Shown in pieces: positions 8,868 through 17,628 of a stretch of 39,908 nucleotides of DNA (its first letter is position 1; every line of letters starts with the position of its first letter). The position numbers and the translations under genes were made by a program. The stretch comes from Rhodopseudomonas infernalis (lineage in GTDB: Bacteria; Pseudomonadota; Alphaproteobacteria; Rhizobiales; Xanthobacteraceae). The notes beneath the pieces were generated by a model. It did not search any database, had not been told where the DNA came from, and saw only the letters and a program-made list of their open reading frames with translations. The DNA lies in the NCBI RefSeq assembly GCF_022271405.1, contig NZ_JAJNAL010000044.1, positions 1 through 39,908 of the forward strand. Reading direction: 5' to 3'.

Positions 8868-10772
8868 TTAGGCCGCCTCGAACTGCAGCTTCGCCAGCCG
8901 GGCGTAGAGGCCACCGCGGGCCACCAACTGGGCGTGGGTGCCCTGCTCGACGATACGGCCGTGTTCCATCACCAGGATGCGGTCGCAGGACAGCACGGTG
9001 GCGAGGCGGTGGGCGATCACCAGGGTGGTGCGGTCGCGCATCAGGCCCTGCAGCGCGGTCTGCACCAGCGTCTCGCTTTCGGCGTCGAGCGACGAGGTCG
9101 CCTCGTCGAGCAGCAGTAGCGGCGCGTCGCGCAGGATGGCGCGGGCGATCGCGATGCGCTGGCGCTGGCCGCCCGACAGCATGACGCCGCGCTCGCCGAG
9201 CCTGGTGTCGAAGCCGTCCGGGAGGCGCTGGATGAATTCGGTAGCGTGGGCTTGCTGGGCGGCACGCTCGACTTCGGCGTCACTGGCCTCGTCGCGGCCG
9301 AACCGGATGTTGTCGCGGGCCGAGGCGGCGAACACCACCGAGTCCTGCGGCACCAGCGCCATGCGCTCGCGCACCGCCTGCGGATCGGCTTCGGTGATCG
9401 GCACGCCGTCGAGCGAAATCTTGCCGGCGACCGGGTCGTAGAACCGCAGCAGCAGATGGAACAGCGTGCTCTTGCCTGCCCCCGAGGGGCCGACGATGGC
9501 CACCTTCTCGCCGGCCTTGATCGACAGCGACAGACCGTTCACAGCGAGATAATCGGGCCGGGTCGGATAGGCGAAGCTGACATTGTCGAACGCCACGTCG
9601 CCGCGCACCGGCACCGGCAGCGCCCGGGGCTTGGCAGGCGCGGCGATCTGCGGCTTGACCCGCAGAATCTCGAACAGCCGCTCGGCGGCGCCCGAGGCCG
9701 CCGAGACTTCGCCCCAGACTTCGCTGAGCTGGCCGAGGCTGGAAGCCGCAAACGCCGCGTACAGGATGAACTGGCCGAGCCGGCCGGGGGTGATCGCACC
9801 GGAGGCGACGTCGTGCGAGCCGACCCACAGGATCGCCACCACGCTGGCGAACACGATGAAGATGATGATGGCGGTCAGGATCGCCCGCGCCTGGGTGGAG
9901 CCGCGCGCCGCCTCGTAGGACTGCTCGACCTCGACGCCGAACCGCGCATTGGCGAGTTTCTCATTGGTGTAGGCCTGCACCGTACGCATCGACCCGACCA
10001 GTTCGGAGGCGAAGGCGCTGGCGTCCGCGAGCGTATCCTGCGCATTGCGCGACAGCCGCCGCACCCAGCGGCCGAACGCCACCAGCGGGATCACGATCAG
10101 CGGAATCGCCGCCAGCACGAAGCCGGACAGCCGCGGACTGGAAATCACCATCATGGTGATAGCGCCGGCGAACAGCAGGATATTGCGCAGCGCGATCGAC
10201 ACCGAGGCGCCGACCGCGGATTTGATCTGCGTGGTATCGGCCGTCAACCGAGAGATCAGTTCGCCGCTGCGCGCGGTGTCGAAGAACGCCGGCGAAAGCG
10301 CCGTCAGATGCCGGAAGACGTCGCGACGAACATCGGCGACGATCCGTTCGCCGATCGTCATCACCAGATAGTAGCGCGCCGCGCTGGCGATCGCGAGCAC
10401 TCCGACGACGCCGAGCATCACCGAGAAGTAGCTGTTGATCAGCTCGATACCTTCCTGGCTGAAGCCGAAGTCGATCAGCCGGCGCACCGCCAGCGGCACC
10501 ACCAGCGTGGTCACCGCCGCGACGATCAATGCCGCCAACGCCAGCAGCGCGCGGATGCGGTAGCGCGCCACATAGGGCGCGAGTGCCAACAGCGGCCGCA
10601 GACGGCTGCGCTTGGCGACCGCCTCGACGTCCTCGACCTGGCTGACATCCGCATCGGCACGGAGCGTGCCGGTGCGCGGCCCCACATTCTCGGTCGCCGC
10701 GATCGCATCCAGCGACAAGGCGATCGGAGAGGCCTGGGGTTCAGAAGTCTGCCGTTTGCTAGCTGTCGTCAT
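8868..10772 (-). CDS. ABC exporter half-transporter (MsbA/LmrA type)
   Basis: 634 residues with a fused six-helix membrane domain (about 60-355) and an ATPase domain (about 385-630). Walker A is GPSGAGKST, the signature is LSGGQRQR, Walker B is LLLLDEATS with the catalytic Glu, and the H-loop is VIAHRLAT. It should act as a dimer that exports lipid, drug or another hydrophobic substrate across the inner membrane. The N-terminal ~55 residues are a polar extension without a recognised motif. Strand and spacing (about 80 nt to the solute-binding protein gene) permit read-through downstream. The substrate cannot be assigned from sequence. Confidence 0.92.
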   Translation of the reverse strand: MTTASKRQTSEPQASPIALSLDAIAATENVGPRTGTLRADADVSQVEDVEAVAKRSRLRPLLALAPYVARYRIRALLALAALIVAAVTTLVVPLAVRRLIDFGFSQEGIELINSYFSVMLGVVGVLAIASAARYYLVMTIGERIVADVRRDVFRHLTALSPAFFDTARSGELISRLTADTTQIKSAVGASVSIALRNILLFAGAITMMVISSPRLSGFVLAAIPLIVIPLVAFGRWVRRLSRNAQDTLADASAFASELVGSMRTVQAYTNEKLANARFGVEVEQSYEAARGSTQARAILTAIIIFIVFASVVAILWVGSHDVASGAITPGRLGQFILYAAFAASSLGQLSEVWGEVSAASGAAERLFEILRVKPQIAAPAKPRALPVPVRGDVAFDNVSFAYPTRPDYLAVNGLSLSIKAGEKVAIVGPSGAGKSTLFHLLLRFYDPVAGKISLDGVPITEADPQAVRERMALVPQDSVVFAASARDNIRFGRDEASDAEVERAAQQAHATEFIQRLPDGFDTRLGERGVMLSGGQRQRIAIARAILRDAPLLLLDEATSSLDAESETLVQTALQGLMRDRTTLVIAHRLATVLSCDRILVMEHGRIVEQGTHAQLVARGGLYARLAKLQFEAA

Positions 10773-10972
10773 CAGAACTGCCGCGTTATTCTAGAGGCCT
10801 TCCAGTCACACATAGGCAGCAACGGTGGCCACTGGCAAATCCGGTACATTGCGGTATCCGGATGACGGAATGCGCCGATACCTTGTCTTAGCGGCGCCGC
10901 TGCGATATAGAGCGCGCCAATTCGCCCCGAAATCATCGATGACTGTGGCGCCGGCGCGCGCAAGGATAGCCC

Positions 10973-11200
10973 ATGAAGACCGAAATTCACCCGGATTATC
11001 ATCAAATTACGGTCGTGATGACCGATGGCACCGAATATCAGACGCGTTCGACCTGGGGCAAGGAAGGCGACAAGCTGAACCTCGACATCGACCCCAGGTC
11101 GCATCCGGCCTGGACCGGCGGCACCCAGCAGGTGCTGGATCGCGGCGGCCGCGTGTCGCGCTTCCAGAAGAAGTTCTCGGGCTTCCTCAAGAAAGATTGA
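10973..11200 (+). CDS. rpmE: 50S ribosomal protein L31
   Basis: 75 residues beginning [20 protein letters not shown] and ending FSGFLKKD, matching the L31 family over its whole length. It contains no cysteine, so it is the zinc-independent (C-) kind. The ATG at 10973 is preceded by AGGATAGCCC. It is divergent from the ABC exporter and followed directly by a strong hairpin terminator. Confidence 0.95.
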   Translation: MKTEIHPDYHQITVVMTDGTEYQTRSTWGKEGDKLNLDIDPRSHPAWTGGTQQVLDRGGRVSRFQKKFSGFLKKD

Positions 11201-11230
11201 TGGTTCGACGGCGCTCTCGCGCCACGAACA

Positions 11231-11260
11231 AAACGCCCCGCGGGTTCCGCGGGGCGTTTT
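11231..11260 (+). terminator. Intrinsic terminator of rpmE
   Basis: AAACGCCCCGCGG (11231-11243) pairs perfectly with CCGCGGGGCGTTT (11247-11259) around a GTT loop, with TTTT at the 3' end. The A-run on the left means it could also work on the minus strand for transcripts from the right, such as that of the RcdA-like gene. Confidence 0.9.
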
Positions 11261-11311
11261 CGTTTGGTCCGGGGCGTCTTCGTTCGGGCAAGATCAGCCT
11301 ACCGGGCGAGT

Positions 11312-11827
11312 TCAGCGCTCGAACGCCGCCTTCAGCATGTTGAGCTGCGGCACCAGCGGGTTGCCGATCGGCGCCCGTTCGGATGGCGGCGGCAGGTGCA
11401 TCGAGGCGTCCAACCGGCGGATTCGGGCCTGCAGGCTCATCGACCGAGCAATCAGGGACTGCAACTGTTCCGGCAGCCGCTCCAGCGTGTCGGACGCGCC
11501 TGGATCGGAGGCCGACAACTTGACCTTGGATTTTTCCCGGTTGGCCTGGATCAGCGTCATTTCGCCCTCCTTCACCGCGCGGTGCAGCAGCAGCCAGGAC
11601 GCCAGCTGCATCAGCCGCGTCGTCAGGCGCATGCTCTCGGTGGCGTAGGTCAGGCTGACAGAGCGCTCGAGAGCCTTCGCCTCGGCACGGCCGTCGCCGT
11701 CCAGATAGGCCGCGGTCTCTTCGACCAGGTCCATTCCCTCGCGAAACAACGCGCTGAACGCGGCCGAATTGGTCAGCCGTTCGCTCAGCACGACGAGCGG
11801 GGCTTCGCTTTGCGAAACTTCCGACAT
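11312..11827 (-). CDS. rcdA: DUF1465 / RcdA-like protein
   Basis: 171 residues, almost all helical, matching the DUF1465 family as I recall it, to which Caulobacter RcdA (regulator of CtrA degradation) belongs. In Caulobacter RcdA is an adaptor that, with CpdR and PopA, delivers CtrA and other substrates to ClpXP at the G1-S transition. Residues about 50-120 hold the helical core (SVSLTYATESMRLTTRLMQLASWLL). The start ATG 11827 is clear. A GANTC methylation site (GAGTC, 11911-11915) lies about 85 bp upstream; whether it matters is unknown. A cpdR gene occurs 19 kb away in this window. Assignment to true RcdA function is inference. Confidence 0.75.
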   Translation of the reverse strand: MSEVSQSEAPLVVLSERLTNSAAFSALFREGMDLVEETAAYLDGDGRAEAKALERSVSLTYATESMRLTTRLMQLASWLLLHRAVKEGEMTLIQANREKSKVKLSASDPGASDTLERLPEQLQSLIARSMSLQARIRRLDASMHLPPPSERAPIGNPLVPQLNMLKAAFER

Positions 11828-12000
11828 GGTTAACGCCTCACGCTATTGATTAGGCGTCGGCTTCTGCGCGCCGACTTATGCTAAACAAATCATTGCGCGC
11901 GCGACGCCGGGAGTCCAGCACGCGCGCTTGCAACGGTTAACGCAGCGTGGGCGCGAAGGATCACCACGCGCCATGACCAAACTGTGACGCGGTGAATAAA

Positions 12001-12032
12001 GCGCAAAAAAAGAGCCGCCGTTTCCGGCGGCT
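12001..12032 (-). terminator. Minus-strand intrinsic terminator
   Basis: AGCCGCCG (12013-12020) and CGGCGGCT (12025-12032) form an 8-bp stem with a TTTC loop. On the minus strand the stem is followed by CTTTTTTT, so it ends transcripts coming from the right, most simply that of the DUF1192 gene (stop at 12215). The 11828-12214 gap otherwise shows only the RcdA-gene leader and no convincing gene. Confidence 0.75.
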
Positions 12033-12214
12033 TTAAAGTTGATAACAGGGAGGCGTCAAAACAGAGTGGACAGGAGCCACTCGGTCCAAAGATGGACAAT
12101 GAAAGTAATACGCCAGAAAGCTTAATCGCCCGTAAATGAGCGATCCGCTTAACGATCTGTTTGCCATAGCGCTGTGCCGTACCGCTCCCGACGAGCTAAC
12201 AGCGCGCGTCGCGA

Positions 12215-12406
12215 TCAGGCTTTGAAAAACCTGTCGGCGGCTTCGCGGGTCGCGCGCTTCATCGTCATCGCGGCGTCGAGCCGGCCGATCTCTTCCTTGA
12301 GCAGCGCGATGCGATGGCCGAGTTCTTCGACCGACAGCAGCGACAGATCCTGCCCGATCTCGTGACTGATTTTGACCCTCGGCTTGTCGTCGTCCTCGAT
12401 CGCCAT
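12215..12406 (-). CDS. DUF1192 family small protein
   Basis: 63 residues. The stretch IGQDLSLLSVEELGHRIALL followed by a short coiled-coil (KEEIGRLDAAM) is the DUF1192 pattern found in alphaproteobacteria. No function is known to me. ATG 12406 follows GGAGGACAC, a strong ribosome-binding site, which supports expression. It is divergent from the quinone oxidoreductase gene with about 110 bp between the starts. Confidence 0.85.
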   Translation of the reverse strand: MAIEDDDKPRVKISHEIGQDLSLLSVEELGHRIALLKEEIGRLDAAMTMKRATREAADRFFKA

Positions 12407-12516
12407 CGTGTCCTCCGCCGTTCGTGATCCGGTCCGGTTGCCAGCAGGGCCTTCGCTGTCTAATCAGGCTGTCTCATCGCATGACACCCGCCCACTCCGC
12501 CAGCCAAGGACAAATC

Positions 12517-13515
12517 ATGGAACCGGTCCCTTCGCAAATGACCGTGATCGGAATCAGCAAACCGGGCGGACCGGAAGTGCTGCTGCCCGAGACCCGGGAT
12601 GTCCCCAAGCCCGGCCCGGGTGAAATCCTGGTCAAGGTCGCGGCTGCCGGCGTCAATCGTCCCGATGTGGCACAGCGCTCGGGCAGCTATCCGCCGCCGC
12701 CCGGCGCCAGCGACCTGCCCGGCCTGGAGATTTCCGGCGAGGTGGTGGCGCTCGGCGACGGCGCGACCCGGCACAAGCTCGGCGACAAGGTGATGTCGCT
12801 GGTCGCGGGCGGCGGCTATGCCGAGTACTGCATCGCCCAGGATGCCCAGGCCATCACGGTGCCCGCCGGATTTTCGATGATCGAAGCCGGCGCGACGCCC
12901 GAGACGCTGATGACGGTGTGGCACAACGTGTTCGAGCGCGGCGGGCTGCAGCCGGGCGAAACCCTGCTGGTGCACGGCGGCTCGTCCGGCATCGGCACGA
13001 TGGCGATCCAGCTCGCGGTCGCGCTCGGCTCCAAGGTGATCACCACCGTGGGTTCACAGGACAAGGCCGACGCCTGCCTCAAGCTCGGCGCCGTCCGCGC
13101 CATCAACTACAAGACCGAGGACTTCGTCGCCGCGACCAAGGAAGTCACCGGCGGCAAGGGCGTCGAAGTGATCCTCGACATGGTCGGCGGCGATTATATC
13201 GAGCGCAACTACGAGGCGGCGGCGATGGACGGCCGCATCGTGCAGATCGCGTTTCTCGGCGGCGCCAAGACCACCGTCAACTTCACCAAGCTGATGATCA
13301 AGCGCCTGCACCACACCGGCTCGACGCTGCGCCCGCGCAGCAACGCCGACAAAGCCGCGATGGTGGCGGCGATCGAGGCCAAGGTCATGCCATTGTTGGC
13401 GCAGGGCAAAATCAAGCCGCTGATCGACGGCAGCTTTGCGTTGAAAGACGCCGCCGAGGCCCACCGGCGGATGGAGACCAGCCAACATATTGGCAAAATT
13501 GTGTTGACGGTCTAA
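12517..13515 (+). CDS. NAD(P)H:quinone oxidoreductase, zinc-free MDR family (PIG3-like)
   Basis: 332 residues of the medium-chain dehydrogenase/reductase superfamily. An N-terminal GroES-like part includes AAGVNRPDVAQRSGSYPPPP, and the Rossmann nucleotide-binding motif is HGGSSGIGTMAIQLA. The catalytic zinc ligands of alcohol dehydrogenases are absent, as in zeta-crystallin/PIG3 quinone reductases. Such enzymes reduce quinones or enones with NADPH. ATG 12517 follows AAGGA at 12506; an internal ATG at 12538 is an alternative. Confidence 0.9.
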   Translation: MEPVPSQMTVIGISKPGGPEVLLPETRDVPKPGPGEILVKVAAAGVNRPDVAQRSGSYPPPPGASDLPGLEISGEVVALGDGATRHKLGDKVMSLVAGGGYAEYCIAQDAQAITVPAGFSMIEAGATPETLMTVWHNVFERGGLQPGETLLVHGGSSGIGTMAIQLAVALGSKVITTVGSQDKADACLKLGAVRAINYKTEDFVAATKEVTGGKGVEVILDMVGGDYIERNYEAAAMDGRIVQIAFLGGAKTTVNFTKLMIKRLHHTGSTLRPRSNADKAAMVAAIEAKVMPLLAQGKIKPLIDGSFALKDAAEAHRRMETSQHIGKIVLTV

Positions 13516-13626
13516 ATCGGCCACCGGTTGTTGCGGCTATGTTTTCTCCGTCTTTCATGTCATTTATCCGTCTCGGAGACGCGCGGGGGCCGCGCTTCCA
13601 GATCGGTGCGAACGCGGAGAACTGAC

Positions 13627-16503
13627 TTGCGTCTGATCAGATGCCTTGCGCTTCTGGCGCTGGGCTTGATGCTGATTGCGGGTGCACCGCAGGCTTTTGC
13701 GCTCGACGCCGTCAGCGTCCGCAGCGACGCGCCGGCCATCGACCTCACCGGCGTGCTCGATCACCAGCGTAGCGACACCGACCGCATCCAGGTTTCGACC
13801 GCCCCCGGCAACGACGGCATCGTCCGCCGCATCGAGGTGCGCGCGCGCGAGGGCGGCCAGAACTGGGTGGTGTTCGCGCTCGCCAACAACACCGACGATC
13901 AGCTCGACCGCCTGATCGTGGCGCCGCATTATCGCATGGTGTCGTCCGGACTGTTCTGGCCGGATCTCGGCCTTTCGCGCATCGCAACCATCACGCCGTC
14001 GACCGGCGACCGCCCGGAGCGGCAGGACTCGACCACCGCCGACATCTTCCGCGTCACGCTCGATCCCGGCTCGGTGATCACCTTCGTGGCCGAACTGCGC
14101 ACCGACAAGCTGCCGCAGCTGTATCTGTGGGAGCCCGAGGCCTACAAGGACAAGGTCAACTCGTTCACACTGTACCAGGGCATCGTGATCGGCATCTCGG
14201 GCCTGCTGGCGCTGGTGCTGACCATTTTGTTCGTCGTCAAGGGCAGCATCATGTTCCCCGCGGCGGCGGCGCTGGCGTGGGCGGTGCTGGTCTATATCGG
14301 CATCGACTTCGGATTCTGGAGCAAGGTGTTCGACATGTCGGCCGGCGCCGAGCGGATCTGGCGCGCGTCCGGCGAAGCGATCCTGGCGGCGACGCTGCTC
14401 GTCTTCCTGTTCGCCTATCTCAATCTCAGCCGCTGGCACGTACGCTACTCGCACATCACGCTCGGCTGGCTCGCCTTCCTCGGCTCATTGGTGGCGCTGG
14501 CGCTGTTCGATCCCGCGGTCGCGTCCGGCATCGCCCGCATGTCGCTGGTGCTGATCGCCTTCGCGGGCTTCGCGCTGATCGTCTATCTGTCGACCCACGG
14601 CTTCGACCGCGCGGTGCTGCTGATCCCGACCTGGTTCCTGCTGGTGATCTGGGTCATCGCCTCCGGCATGACTGTCGCCGGCTCGGTCACCAACGACATC
14701 GTCGGCCCTGCTCTGCTCGGCGGCCTGGTGCTGATCGTGATGCTGATCGGTTTCACCGTGATGCAGCACGCCTTCGCCGGCTCCGGCGCGACCGGCGGGG
14801 TCGTGTCCGACGTCGAACGCCGAGCTTTGGCGCTGATCGGCTCCGGCGATCTGATCTGGGATTGGGACGTCTCCGCCGACAAGGTGTTCACCAGCCCCGA
14901 GACGGAAGCGCTGCTCGGCCTGAAGCGCGGGGCGCTCGAAGGCTCGGCCGCGACCTGGCTTGAAGTGCTGCATCCGCTCGATCAGGATCGTTTCCGCGCC
15001 GCGCTCGATAGCGTGCTCGACCAGCGCCGCGGCCGGCTGACCCAGCATTTCCGGCTGCGCACACCCGACGGTCACTTCATGTGGTTCGCCCTCAAGGCGC
15101 GACCGGTGGTCGGCAATGACGGCGAAGTCACGCGCGTGGTCGGAACGCTGACCGACGTCACCGAGAGCAAGAACGCCGAAGAGCGGATGCTGCACGACTC
15201 GGTGCACGACAACCTCACCGGCCTGCCCAACCGCAAGCTGTTCATGGACCGGCTCGGCGCCGTGGCGAATTTCGCCAAGACGATGCCGAACCTGCGCCCC
15301 ACCCTGATGGTGATCGACATCGATCGCTTCAAGCAGGTCAACGACTCGGTCGGGATCGCCGTCGGCGACTCGATCCTGCTGACGCTGGCACGCCGCCTCA
15401 CCCGCATCCTGAAGTCGCAAGATACGCTCGCGCGGATCGCTGGCGATCAGTTCGGCCTGATCCTGCTGTCCGAGCAGGATCCCTCCAAAATCACCGCCTT
15501 CGCCGAAACCATCCGCAAGACCATCAAGGCGCCGATTGCCTTCAACGACCGCGAGATCTTCCTCACCGCCTCGATCGGCCTCGCGCTGTCCGACCCGCAG
15601 ACCCAGCTGTCCGACGAGATCATCAAGGACGCCGAGCTGGCGATGTATCATTCGAAGCGGATCGGCGGCGACCGCATCGACGTCTACAAGCCGGCGATGC
15701 GGGCGCGGAAGTCGGATCGCCTGACGCTGGAATCCGAGCTGCGCCGCGCTATCGAGCGCAAGGAAATCGCCATTCTGTATCAGCCGATCGTGCGGCTCGA
15801 GGACCGCTCGGTCGCCGGCTTCGAAGCGCTGGCGCGCTGGGATCACCCCAAGCTCGGCCGGATGTCGCCGGTGGAGTTCATTTCGATCGCCGAAGAGATC
15901 GGCCTGATCATCGAGCTCGGCACCTTCGTGATGGACGAGACCGCCAAGCAGCTCGCGATCTGGCAGCGTGCGATGCGCTCGCGCGAACCGATCTTCGCCA
16001 GCGTCAACGTCTCGTCGCGGCAACTCTTGCGCCACGACCTGATCCACGACGTTCGCACCGTGCTGTCGCGCTCCTCGGTGGCGCGCGGCACGCTGAAGCT
16101 CGAACTCACCGAGTCGCTGGTGATGGAGAATCCCGAGCACGCCGCGCAGATGCTGCAGCGGATCCGCGAGCTCGGCTGCGGCCTGTCGCTCGACGATTTC
16201 GGCACCGGCCATTCGTCGCTGAGCTACCTGCAGCGGTTCCCGTTCGACACCATCAAGATCGACCAGTCGTTCGTGCGCACCACCAGCCGCGGCACCCGCC
16301 CGGTGATCCTGAAGTCGATCATCTCGCTGGCGCACGATCTCGGCATGGATGTCGTCGCCGAAGGCGCCGAGACGGATTCGGATGCGGTGGAGCTGTATCA
16401 GCTCGGCTGCGAATACGCCCAGGGCTTCGCCTTCGGCGAACCGATGGACGCCGAAGCCGCGATGCGGCTGCTGACCGAAGAACGGCTGGAAGCGGCAAGC
16501 TGA
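13627..16503 (+). CDS. 7TM-PAS-GGDEF-EAL protein, probable c-di-GMP phosphodiesterase
   Basis: About 958 residues. A signal peptide (ending PQAFA, about residue 27) is followed by a periplasmic domain to about 170, several membrane helices between about 172 and 390 (7TMR-like), a PAS domain at about 405-515, then GGDEF at about 525-680 and EAL at about 695-945. The GGDEF signature is AGDQF (about 604-608), so cyclase activity is unlikely. The EAL domain keeps FEALARW (about 731) and DDFGTGHSS (about 855), consistent with c-di-GMP hydrolysis. The degenerate GGDEF may bind GTP as a regulatory domain, by family precedent. The start is a TTG at 13627 with GGAGA about 8 nt upstream; it places the signal peptide exactly at the N-terminus. 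Upstream in-frame codons to 13528 give poor sequence. Confidence 0.9.
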   Translation: MRLIRCLALLALGLMLIAGAPQAFALDAVSVRSDAPAIDLTGVLDHQRSDTDRIQVSTAPGNDGIVRRIEVRAREGGQNWVVFALANNTDDQLDRLIVAPHYRMVSSGLFWPDLGLSRIATITPSTGDRPERQDSTTADIFRVTLDPGSVITFVAELRTDKLPQLYLWEPEAYKDKVNSFTLYQGIVIGISGLLALVLTILFVVKGSIMFPAAAALAWAVLVYIGIDFGFWSKVFDMSAGAERIWRASGEAILAATLLVFLFAYLNLSRWHVRYSHITLGWLAFLGSLVALALFDPAVASGIARMSLVLIAFAGFALIVYLSTHGFDRAVLLIPTWFLLVIWVIASGMTVAGSVTNDIVGPALLGGLVLIVMLIGFTVMQHAFAGSGATGGVVSDVERRALALIGSGDLIWDWDVSADKVFTSPETEALLGLKRGALEGSAATWLEVLHPLDQDRFRAALDSVLDQRRGRLTQHFRLRTPDGHFMWFALKARPVVGNDGEVTRVVGTLTDVTESKNAEERMLHDSVHDNLTGLPNRKLFMDRLGAVANFAKTMPNLRPTLMVIDIDRFKQVNDSVGIAVGDSILLTLARRLTRILKSQDTLARIAGDQFGLILLSEQDPSKITAFAETIRKTIKAPIAFNDREIFLTASIGLALSDPQTQLSDEIIKDAELAMYHSKRIGGDRIDVYKPAMRARKSDRLTLESELRRAIERKEIAILYQPIVRLEDRSVAGFEALARWDHPKLGRMSPVEFISIAEEIGLIIELGTFVMDETAKQLAIWQRAMRSREPIFASVNVSSRQLLRHDLIHDVRTVLSRSSVARGTLKLELTESLVMENPEHAAQMLQRIRELGCGLSLDDFGTGHSSLSYLQRFPFDTIKIDQSFVRTTSRGTRPVILKSIISLAHDLGMDVVAEGAETDSDAVELYQLGCEYAQGFAFGEPMDAEAAMRLLTEERLEAAS

Positions 16504-16544
16504 TCGCGGCGCGGCTCATTGCCGGCGCGCGTTAATACCAAGTC

Positions 16545-16674
16545 GTCATTGCCGGGCTTGACCCGCCTGCAGGGCCGAAGCCCCTTCGGCGCGGCGAAGG
16601 CCCGGCAATCCATCGTTCGTCGCAACAAGCATTTTTCGAAGAAGATGGATGCGCGGGTCAAGCCCGCGCATGAC
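16545..16674 (+). repeat. Dispersed repeat family B, copy 1
   Basis: Runs from GTCATTGCCGGGCTTGACCC to GCGCGGGTCAAGCCCGCGCA..TGAC. A highly similar copy lies in the opposite orientation at 20280-20407. Each end is a version of the same palindromic arm (GTCAT..GGGCTTGACCCGC..ATCCATC), so the unit is a double-hairpin element. It has no coding capacity. Together with family A at 16698-16826 it fills the 16504-16861 gap, which contains no gene. Confidence 0.85.
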
Positions 16675-16697
16675 GGCAGGGCCGTGGAATACGGATT

Positions 16698-16826
16698 CGT
16701 AGGGTGGGCAAAGGCGCGTAGCGCCGTGCCCACGCGGATGCGGTGCGGTGAGCGTGCGGGGGCGCGCCCGACGAATACACGCGACGTGCGGGGATGGTGG
16801 GCACGCTTCGCTTTGCCCACCCTACG
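16698..16826. repeat. Dispersed repeat family A, copy 3 (inverted)
   Basis: Begins TAGGGTGGGCAAAGGCGCGT and ends GCTTTGCCCACCCTAC. The left half is the reverse complement of the right half of the copies at 4078-4166 and 6059-6150. The terminal AGGGTGGGCAAAG/CTTTGCCCACCCT pair is a 13-bp inverted repeat. Confidence 0.8.
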
Positions 16827-16861
16827 GAGCTACGAAGCCCGCTACGAGCCTACGACGCTAA

Positions 16862-17494
16862 CTACGCGTGGCCTGCTTCCGCCGACAGCATCCCCGGCTC
16901 GATGCCGAGTTTGTTCAAGGCGCGATCGTATTTTTCGTCGATGTCGTCACCGAACACCAGATCGGCATCGGCGTCGCAATGCAGCCAGCCATTGTCCTGG
17001 ATCTCGGTCTCGAGCTGGCCGGGCGCCCAGCCCGCATAGCCGAGCGCAAGGATCGCGCGCTTGGGGCCGGAGCCGCTGGCGATCGCCTTCAGGATGTCGA
17101 CGGTCGCTGTCAGAGAAATGCCGTCATCGATCGGCAGAGTCGCGTCCTTGATGAAGAAATCGCTGGAGTGCAGCACGAAGCCGCGGCCGGTCTCGACCGG
17201 TCCGCCGCGCAGCACCTTCATCGACTCGGCATGATCCGGAAGCTTGATCTGTTCCGGCTTCTCGACGATGTCGAGCTGCACCAGCAGTTCGGGGAAATCG
17301 ATGCTGCCGGCTGGACGATTGACGATGATGCCCATGGCGCCTTCCGATGAATGCGCGCAGATATAGATCACCGAACGCGCGAAGCGTTCATCCTCCATAA
17401 CCGGCATCGCGATCAGCAACTGGCCGTCGAGATAGCTCCCCTGCTCGGTCGGCCGGGCTTCGCCGGATTTGAGCCTTTTGGACTTGGTCGCCAT
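16862..17494 (-). CDS. YqgE/AlgH family protein
   Basis: 210 residues matching the YqgE/AlgH (DUF179) family along its length: [20 protein letters not shown] at the N-terminus, [27 protein letters not shown], and [20 protein letters not shown] near the C-terminus. The family's biochemical function is not established; AlgH was named for an alginate phenotype in Pseudomonas. ATG 17494 follows GAGGATCCCCT and starts MATKSKRLK; the frame is open upstream to 17548 but without a better start. It is divergent from the DsbD-domain gene, a pairing that may be conserved. Confidence 0.92.
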   Translation of the reverse strand: MATKSKRLKSGEARPTEQGSYLDGQLLIAMPVMEDERFARSVIYICAHSSEGAMGIIVNRPAGSIDFPELLVQLDIVEKPEQIKLPDHAESMKVLRGGPVETGRGFVLHSSDFFIKDATLPIDDGISLTATVDILKAIASGSGPKRAILALGYAGWAPGQLETEIQDNGWLHCDADADLVFGDDIDEKYDRALNKLGIEPGMLSAEAGHA

Positions 17495-17628
17495 CAGGGG
17501 ATCCTCGCGTTGCAGCATTATCCTGATATTGGGTGCCAATCCTGTCAATCAACCAGTCGCTGCGGAGTGCCGATCGAATCACGGCCAATTCAGTGGTTAT
17601 CCTCGGTCTCCGTGCGTAAATACGTCAC

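Noticed and set aside
9246-10865. 539-codon plus-strand frame
   Set aside because: Antisense of the ABC exporter gene, whose Walker and signature motifs are complete.
11890-12099. 69-codon minus-strand frame
   Set aside because: It runs through the minus-strand terminator at 12001-12032 and has no ribosome-binding site or family resemblance.
14485-16335. 616-codon minus-strand frame
   Set aside because: It is the antisense of the PAS-GGDEF-EAL gene; high GC leaves long open frames opposite real genes.
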